The notes below the pieces were generated by a model that saw nothing but the letters and a program-made list of their open reading frames with translations, was not told where the DNA came from and made no database searches. 64,000 nt of DNA, taken from assembly GCF_910592395.1 (NCBI RefSeq), contig NC_088314.1, positions 12,772,001 through 12,836,000 of the forward strand, given 5' to 3'. A program made the translations under genes and the position numbers. Below, in pieces: positions 57,263 to 64,000 of this stretch; the first letter of the stretch is position 1; every line of letters starts with the position of its first letter. Origin of the DNA: Lineus longissimus (Eukaryota; Nemertea; Pilidiophora; Heteronemertea; Lineidae).

Positions 57263-59321
57263 TGTTGTGCTGTCGGCAGCCATGATGAGGGCAGATAAGA
57301 TACAAACAAGAAATCAGAAGGAGTCGTTGATTTCGCCATAGATGACCTACATACGGGACTTTTATTGAGAACAGTAATAAACATTCATAAGGACAGGTGG
57401 CAGCACCATACAGTATTACAGAACTTAAAGGGAAGATATCAACATACTCTGACAACACCCCCACTTGATTGAATCTTCCTAAAGCTAAATCAAACAAGTT
57501 ACCACCCAGCAAAGTGTATTATTTTAGGCAAAATAAACCAATGGTGTTCTCAAATAGAAACATCAATCAATGTTTTATGTAATGGCATTTTTTTTAATCT
57601 AAACATCTAAAAAACTACTAATCTAGCCTCACATTTTGTAAATACCGTAGTGAGCAAATGATATACAAGGACCAAGCTTGATTGTCTTTCAGGACGGCTA
57701 ATCTTGCCAAGGAAATTCATACCCTCCACCAAGTCCGGGAGTTTTGACATATGTTCAAATTTACAGTGGCCGAGGATCTCGTGCCATCCCTTGATGTCCC
57801 GCGCGACGCACACAGAATCAGTTATGGATGAAATTTCATCATGAGAGTGATCATGAGTACTCAAATGGTACAATCTTCCATGCTTGACAATGTCAAAAAC
57901 AGTTCCACTTCTGTGAATCAGTTCTGCTTTGTTGTTGTGAAATAGCACCTGGGCCCCTCCCTCGCTTGCTGCGTTTACAGAGAAAATGTCCTGTGGGTAG
58001 GATGGTATATACAGCGCATTTTTCAACACCACGTTAGACTGATTTCCATCCCTGTCCATCAGGGTGACCGCTGCGTCACCGCGCTTCTGCGCAACATTAT
58101 TCGATTTGGACCCATTAGCGAGTTCAATGTGATGTTTCTCTGGCACAAACGTGTTGTCAAAACGTACAAAACGCGACTCATCCGTGACGATATGTGTCGT
58201 TGCTCCACAATCTACGAGTAGAGCATCATTCTTTAGCTCACAACTGCCAACATGATCTATTGCTCGAAACGCGAAGGAAAATTCATTGTCTTCCGGCGAG
58301 GTGTGGTCAGCTACATGCTTGACCTTATCGTTCTTTTTCTTTTTATGGCAATTTCTGTCATTGTGCGTGCCCGATTTGCAATGTGAGCACCACTTCGAGC
58401 TTTTCCCAGCGCTTTCGGAATTGGGGCACTTCCGGGAGATGTGCCCCACTTTACTGCAATTGTAGCATGTCACATCACTACCTGTTTTCGAATAAGACTC
58501 GTGTGTCTGTTTCGAATATCGTTTACCATGTCCATAGGCAGCTTTCATTACGGTGTCTTCACCACCTGTAGTACTCCTTGCCTTCTCTGCATCTTCAAAA
58601 CTACGCAGTGCAGCCATAAACTCAGTGAACGTCTGGTTTTTGTCCGCCTGTGTAATCACAACAACGAACGGCTTATACGAATCTGGCAGTCCCTTTAACA
58701 CCATGGCAATCACCAGACTGTCAGCTACTTTTTCTCCTGCATTATTTAGTGCCCAGGATGCATTCTCTGCACGAATAACATAGTCTGTGATTGTCTCGTT
58801 TGGCTGCTTTACCAGGGAAGTGAGCTCTGTGTAAAGCGCAATCACTCTGGGCTTGCCAGAGCCGGCCTTATGTGTCCTCAGGATCTTAAGGGCTTTCCTG
58901 CCATCATCAGCAGCATCTCGCATTACCAAGCTCAAACTTTTATCGTCTAAGAACTGGATTAGTTCTGCATAGGCTACTTCGTTTTTCCCCCTACCGTCCT
59001 CGTCCGCGGGATCGTCCCGGGCGGTGATAATGGCCTTTTTGGAGCTTAAGATAACCGAGGAATTTCACCTCCCATTGTTCATACTTGCGTTCATCCCCAT
59101 CGAAACAAAGCCTAGCAAAGCGTGATCGGGTCTGCGGAGTGGAATCGTGCAGTGTCCCATAACCTGTTGTGCTGTCGGCAGCCATGATGAGGGCAGATAA
59201 GATACAAACAAGAAATCAGAAGGAGTCGTTGATTTCGCCATAGATGACCTACATACGGGACTTTTATTGAGAACAGTAATAAACATTCATAAGGTATCAA
59301 CATACTCTGACAGTGACAACA
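57263..59321 (-). mobile_element. Copia LTR retrotransposon, gag-protease only
   Basis: Read on the minus strand. LTRs start TGTTGTCA and end CACAACA. Target duplication GAAAT at 57258-57262 and 59322-59326. 3' LTR 57263-57457 (195 bp), 5' LTR 59165-59321 (157 bp, with a ~47-bp internal loss). Directly after the 5' LTR comes GGTTATGGG, the primer-binding start I recall from Drosophila copia (internal initiator tRNA-Met). Integrase, reverse transcriptase and most of RNase H are deleted. Confidence 0.92.
57607..59185 (-). pseudogene. Copia gag-protease, truncated
   Basis: Starts MAADSTTGYGTLHD at 59185, so the first seven codons lie in the LTR and the next overlap the primer-binding site. A 1-bp frameshift at about 59020-59040 separates this from the long frame 58935-57607. 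That frame has a UBN2-type gag (LKGLPDSYKPF), zinc knuckles CYNCSKVGHISRKC and CSHCKSGTHNDRNC, a protease with LLVDCGATTHIV (D-C-G in place of the usual D-S-G), and a gag-pre-integrase motif WHEILGHCKFEHMSKLP. After GMNFLGKI sequence is lost to the 3' end of pol or unrelated DNA, then a purine-rich AAGTGGGGG before the 3' LTR. Confidence 0.9.
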
Positions 59322-59845
59322 GAAATAAGTGGTATCAGAGAAGCCATTGAAAGAAAGGATATAGAGAAATTCAAATGGATCAATGGAAAAGAACAGCTGG
59401 CAGATGTATTAACAAAGAAAGGAGCATCAGCAAACCGGTTACTGAAAGTATAAGAAAGCGGAAAATTGGACATTTGAAAAGTTTATCATTACTTACTGGC
59501 ATTGGTTGTATTCCACTCATACAGTCACTCCATATGATGGGCCGGCCCAGGTTTCTTGCTTGTGATCATTCTTTGTCATATGTACTGGTATAGTTTATCC
59601 TCTAGATAATATGTCCTCCCGACTCCATCTGTTCTCCATGAACAACTCTTCTCAACTCCCTTAAAATTCCCTCCTCCCAAAAGTACACACAGATCTGTGA
59701 TGTCATCACTACATGAGCACAATGTCATTATTTGTGTGTAAGTGGTCTGCTAGTTAAAGTTAACATATTATCTAGATATAGACGGAGATCTTTCACAGTT
59801 TGTCTTTTTCATTTCTCTGAAAACATCATTTCATAAAAGCTTTAC

Positions 59846-59908
59846 CTGATGAGGAAACATTTGGCTTGACATCAATGATGGAAGGTAATGACATCAATGA
59901 TGGAAATG
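59846..59908 (-). other. Possible small exon of the Crypton-like gene
   Basis: 63 bp between a modest acceptor (GGTGTGCAG) and donor TCAG|GTAAAGC, phase 1 to 1, compatible with the 60077 exon. A stronger acceptor (TTTTTATATTCAG) lies 30 bp upstream but would change phase. Weak support. Confidence 0.25.
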
Positions 59909-60076
59909 CTGCACACCTTTTCATCTGTTTGTGTTCCTGAATATAAAAACAAAAAGTTTCTCTCTCAGTTCCCTATTAAATTCTATTGTGTTCAATTTGG
60001 CAAAAGCTACTTGTTGTTTATGGAGTCGCCCTGTTTTATGACCAACATTAGTATATTATGCTTTAAAAATACTTAC

Positions 60077-60188
60077 CTATTGAGACTGTCACCTTGGTCT
60101 TTGGTTTTTCATAATTCGTCTGCACACTCATCAGACGATGCTTTGGTCGCCGAATTCGCCTATTCACTTGGGTGAATTGACTTTTGGT
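60077..60188 (-). pseudogene. Crypton-like gene, basic exon
   Basis: 112 bp, acceptor CAGCCTTGTCAG, donor AATAG|GTAAGTAT (consensus), phase 0 to 1. Encodes FTQVNRRIRRPKHRLMSV, NYEKPKTKVTVS, a basic stretch that could bind DNA. No lesion. Membership of the same gene rests on strand, phase (0 after the 60448 exon) and position. Confidence 0.5.
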
Positions 60189-60447
60189 CTGACAAGGCTG
60201 AAAAGGTGGAGTAAAGAGCTCAAATAAAAACCATTGCCAACACTTTGTTTCATGAATTCAACTTTTTGCTATGCATAAGTCAAGTCTAGTTACATGGCGG
60301 CTTGTTGTAAATTCTGTTCCGAAATATTGAGTAAAAGAGACAAAATGTTTTCTTTCACCTGGAACAGTGGAAGGCAATGATGATGGGGGAAATTTTTACT
60401 GTTCCATCCAGAGTAGTGTCAGCTTGTTAGTTCGATTCTCAACTCAC

Positions 60448-60546
60448 CACAGATTCCTGACCACCATCTTCATCATCACTGACATCAGCTTCGATAGCAG
60501 CTTGGAAATCCATGGCTTCCTTCCAAGCACCAGCAGCATCCACGTC
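60448..60546 (-). pseudogene. Crypton-like gene, most 5' exon seen
   Basis: 99 bp, exactly 33 open codons, phase 0 to 0, acceptor AATTACATAG, donor GTG|GTGAGT. Encodes DVDAAGAWKEAMDFQAAIEA then VSDDEDGG. The true first exon must lie upstream (60551-60935 or beyond) and was not identified. Confidence 0.5.
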
Positions 60547-60935
60547 CTATGTAATTGTAAAAAGAATGTAATTATTGCCAGTGATTGTCCCACATGTCAG
60601 TCTACCCCTGATTATCTCGTCTTATATTGTCTAGCTGCTCTATGCATCCGTAAGGAAGTAAGGAAATGTATGGGCCTTATACTGTCATGACTGTTACGGT
60701 GTGATGCTTCATATACATAGGTATGGCGCGCGGAAGCGATCACTATTAATATAAGCGTTAAACACTTGTCTCCTTTCGTGATTTGTGTTCAACACAAATC
60801 ATTCTTGATTGATGACAGGTTGGTTATCCGGCGACCAATCAAATGCCCTCTTACATTCTTTCATTACGGATGAGTCACGTGACTTGTCCTGCGTGAGCGC
60901 CATACGCTGGTCAGATACGACGCGGAGATTTTGAC

Positions 60936-61237
60936 ATGACGAAGTTTTTTGTTGCCTTCTTTGTAATTTTTTCCCTGGCAAACTGCGCTGAAGGGCCTCC
61001 ACCGCCCGAGAGATACAATATTCTTAGCTTTTTGGATGTATGCAGAAATGTTGTTCAGGACGTGGGTAGGTACTTGCACCAGGACATGGATACAAATCAA
61101 GTGACGATTGCGGTGCAACGACTGGAAGGTGTCCGGACAAATTTATTTCGTGCGGCACACGAGTGGCCGCAAATCGGAGAACTAGCGGATATTATACAAA
61201 CTATGCTGAGACAACTGGAAACGTTTGAAATTAATAG
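60936..61237 (+). CDS. First coding exon of a secreted protein
   Basis: ATG 60936 opens 100 codons ending AATAG|GTGAGTGG, a strong donor in phase 2. Residues 1-17 (MTKFFVAFFVIFSLANC) form a clear signal peptide, then EGPPPPERYNILSF and an amphipathic helical stretch with a single Cys. I do not recognise the protein; small secreted or receptor ectodomain are both possible. A TATA-like TTAATATAAG lies about 190 bp upstream and a CACGTG E-box at about 60876. Later exons are not visible before the window end. The minus-strand gene begins close by, so the two may share a divergent promoter. Confidence 0.55.
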
Positions 61238-62077
61238 GTGAGTGGTTTATCTGTCGTACGCTTGTATCCTAACTGTCTCCATTAGGCTATTATATATGCC
61301 ATGCACCCTGGGGCCTATTTTTCCGGCACGTCAAATCCATGCACTGGTAGCATAGGGCTATCCGGCCCCGTGCATGGCCACATTGTATTGTACTCGGATT
61401 GCTTTATAAGACTAATGCAACTTCCAAGACATTTTGAAAAGTGATGAGGCTCTTTTTGGCTCTCCTGTCTGAGAGGTGAGCTTTGCATCCCCCCCCCCCC
61501 CAATTTAATGGAAATTTTGCATAAATTTTAAAACTCAAAAATATGCAAAGGGTTTAATCACGAAATCAAAATCAAAACTAACCTCACCAAAACTAATTAT
61601 TTTCCTATACCTGAAATCTGCTCTCAAATAATAATAATCGTAGACTCAACCACACTCAAATTACAATGCTTATAATCTGATAAAGCTATAATCTCCTGCA
61701 TCCTGTTATCAAGTTGTCTAGAAGAGACCCTGACTGATGTTATGTAATAACATAGTCATTTCAGACATCCAGACCACCTGGAAACACAAGACTAAAGCTT
61801 ACTTTACCACCATCAAAGAGCTTTACAGTATCCAGTTATGATATATGAACATTTCAATCTAAAGCACACAACAACTTTGGTGGCAAATATCAACACATTA
61901 GATCAAACAACTTAACCAATCATCCAAATATCCATCTAATCATCTGTACATTTCTAAATGTTCATCGCCCTAGTAAAACACTTTTCAACGCCTTTCTTCG
62001 GAATAAACAAAGTCTTTATATTCTTCGAGTATTTCTCTTACAAGGGTTAAAATCTATATTGCCTCTAGGGCTTTGCT
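61238..62077. other. Non-coding, nothing recognised
   Basis: Presumed intron of the secreted-protein gene. A C run lies at about 61488-61501. No exon or element supported. Confidence 0.5.
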
Positions 62078-63487
62078 TTTTGGCTCACCGTAAGGGGAGT
62101 CTATACGATAGCGCTGTGTCCGTCGTCGTCGTCGTCGTCGTCGTATCCTAACAGTGGCACGTTTCTTAACTGCTAGGGCTATGAACTTGAAACTTTGTAC
62201 ACAGAATGCCCTAGGTCAGCTGACCTCTGACACTGATTTTCGGTCCGATCTGATTCTCTGTTTGGCCACCAGGGGGCCAAATGTCGATATCTAAAAAGTG
62301 TGATATCTCGCTTATTAGTGACTTGTTTTCGATAAAACTTTTGTTGTAGGTACTCATAGCAAATATACATCTTATATTATACGGGTTTTTAATTTGACCT
62401 TGTTTTCAAGGTCACAGAGGTCATATGGCGTAAATTGGCCATTAGAGTGTAAACTATGGCACGTTTCTTAACCACTAAAGCTATGAACTTGAAACTTGGT
62501 ACATATAACCCCCTATATCACATAGCCTCTGGTGCTGAATTTCAGTTTGATCTGATTCTCAACTTTGCCACCAGGGGGCCAAAAGTGGATATCTGAAAAG
62601 TGTGATATCTCGCTTATAAGTGACTTGTTTTCGATAAAATTTTTATGGTAGGTACTCTTAGGAAGAATACATCACATGTCTTACGGGTTTTCAATTTGAC
62701 CTACTTTTCAAGGTCACACTCACAGAGGTCATATGGCGTAAATTGGCCGTTAGAGTGTAAACTATGGCACGTTTCTTAACCAGTAAAGCTATGAACTTGA
62801 AACTTGGTGCATATAACCCCCTACATCAGATAACCTTTGATGCCGAATTTTGGCCTGATCTGATTCTTTATTCGGCCACCAGGGGGCCATAATGGAAAAA
62901 GGAAGAAGTGCAATATCTTGCTTATTTGAGTGAATTGTTTTCGATAAAATTTTTATGGCAGGGACTTCTAGCAAGGATACACCACATGTCCTACGATTTT
63001 TGGATTTGACCTCCTTTTCTAGGTCACAGAGGTCAAATGGCGTAAATTGGCCATTAGAGTGTAACTATGGCACGTTTCTTAACTGCTGAAGCTATGAACT
63101 TGAAAGTTGGTACATGTAACCCCCTACATCAGATAATCTCTGACACCGAATTTTGGCCTGATCTGATTCTTGATTTGGCAACCAGGGAGTCAAAACTGAA
63201 AAAGTAGGACATGCAATATCTCGCTTATTAATGACTTTTTTTCGATGAATTTTTTATTGCAGGGACTCTTAGCAATCACACGATATTGATCTTGTTGATG
63301 TCATAGACAATTATTGGTTGGATCATAAACTTATATATACTGCCCTGTCTTATTACTTGACATCAATACACATCTAAAAAAAGTCTTCATGCCTGATTGT
63401 GTTCACCATATTCACCTCTAAACTAAGCATGATCCTGCCTACTAAAAGATGTATACGGTGAGCACAATGGCCCCTGGCCGTTTCATT
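62078..63487 (-). mobile_element. DR3 foldback-family element, copy 3
   Basis: Minus-orientation copy: on the plus strand it begins TTTTGGCTCACCG and ends CGGTGAGCACAATGGCCCC, TGGCC. A (GTC)n stretch at 62120-62145 and four ~300-bp internal units, each with GGCCACCAGGGGGCC-type words and AGGTCACAGAGGTCA pairs (62406-62423, a split one at 62708-62731, and 63021-63035). Confidence 0.8.
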
Positions 63488-63844
63488 ATATATTTCGTGA
63501 TTTTCTTGATGATATTTCTGGACGACGTCAAATTGGAAGGATTTTGTTGCGGCAAATGCGCGGATGGGTGGTCGTCGTTTGACGAACTCCATGTCTGCCG
63601 CTACTAAAACTGTCTTTACTATCAACTCACTCAGGAGCCATAATGACCGAAACTTACACTCCGCCCAAATCAGCTAGCTAGCTATAGATTATTTCAAACC
63701 TCGCAGTGGAGGGAATGTCCAAATTACTCTTAATGTGCCAACTTGGCAACAATGTCCATATGAATGTTCATTTTTAAGACAAAAGTTTCAAAAAACAAAT
63801 TTTGAACACAAAGCCATAAAAATTGGCAAAAAATATTGATCAAG

Positions 63845-63934
63845 ATGGAACGGGCATTATTTTGGCCCCTACACAGTTCCATATTCAAATACTTTATGGA
63901 ACGGGCATTATTTTTGCCCCTACACAGTTCCATA
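63845..63934 (+). repeat. 39-bp tandem pair
   Basis: ATGGAACGGGCATTATTTT, GCCCCTACACAGTTCCATA occurs at 63845-63883 and 63896-63934. The rest of 63488-64000 shows no supported feature. Confidence 0.75.
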
Positions 63935-64000
63935 CTTTATGCTGATTGTACACTAACGCGCGAAAAAGAACCATAAACCAATAAGCTCATCATCAGACGT

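Larger units (their letters stand above)
56092..59453 (+). pseudogene. Old Copia-type RNase H fragment, split twice
   Basis: Three pieces on the plus strand, 56092-56123, 57202-57262 and 59322-59453, read in one frame once the foldback (56124-57193 plus one 8-bp repeat) and the Copia element (57263-59321 plus one 5-bp repeat) are removed. They give the C-terminal part of a Copia-class RNase H: a TDCKSL start, a VSEKRLRI block, then FKWINGKEQLADVLTKKGA and a TAA at 59451-59453. Upstream parts of the element are not found. It served as target for both later insertions. Confidence 0.8.

Noticed and set aside
56972-57283. Minus-strand ORF starting MAADSTT at 57283
   Set aside because: The start codon is the one inside the Copia 3' LTR; the rest is flanking and foldback sequence, not a gene.

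Overview
This is a 64 kb stretch of eukaryotic (animal) nuclear DNA, made mostly of transposable elements nested inside one another and inside the remains of host genes. Spliced exons, BEL/Pao, Copia, RTE and Ngaro retroelements, piggyBac-type MITEs and the common AGGCCTA word point to an invertebrate, most likely a marine deuterostome such as an echinoderm or hemichordate. That taxonomic guess is inference; nothing in the window proves it.

Layout. 1-2.4 kb: putative exons of an unrecognised plus-strand gene, with a TA-flanked MITE next to one exon. 2972-10296: BEL/Pao retrotransposon BEL-1 (208-bp LTRs, CCGGC target duplication), which lacks reverse transcriptase and RNase H and has an RTE-type LINE (6028 to about 9300, minus strand) inside its integrase. 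10.3-13.5 kb: small repeats only. 13598-22673: BEL-2 (807-bp LTRs, GTGAC duplication), nearly complete but broken, with a piggyBac MITE in the 5' LTR and a tandem duplication in the integrase. 24989-26048: a minus-strand chromodomain gene with one A-run frameshift. 29-32.4 kb: dispersed repeats and a second piggyBac MITE that keeps the transposase C-terminal finger. 32701-38286: an Ngaro-type tyrosine-recombinase retrotransposon with the diagnostic A1...B1-A2-B2 split repeats and an SGNH-hydrolase ORF.

39.4-60.5 kb: remains of one minus-strand, multi-exon gene whose C-terminal half looks like a Crypton-related tyrosine recombinase followed by a SANT-like tail. Phase-compatible exons lie at 60448-60546, 60077-60188, 55533-55774, 50882-51105, 50429-50528, 44473-45179, 44021-44184, 42662-42754, 42295-42490 and 39378-42042. 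The gene is dead. It carries nonsense codons and frameshifts, a gag-only BEL element (BEL-3, 45180-50428) cuts the zinc-finger exon, and a 2.27 kb inverted-repeat element (39475-41747) cuts the last exon. Its introns hold MITEs, a foldback element (56124-57193) and a minus-strand Copia element (57263-59321). The last two both sit inside an older plus-strand Copia RNase H fragment, and their target duplications give the order of events. 60936-61237: first coding exon of a plus-strand secreted protein. 62-63.5 kb: another copy of a foldback repeat that carries nuclear-receptor-like DR3 half-site pairs.

The genes do not form a pathway. What links them is serial insertion, which can be dated relatively from target duplications, an empty site in a sister LTR, and LTR divergence counted by eye. 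Recent activity (BEL-2 and BEL-3 LTRs differ at about 4 sites each) overlies older, heavily decayed copies.
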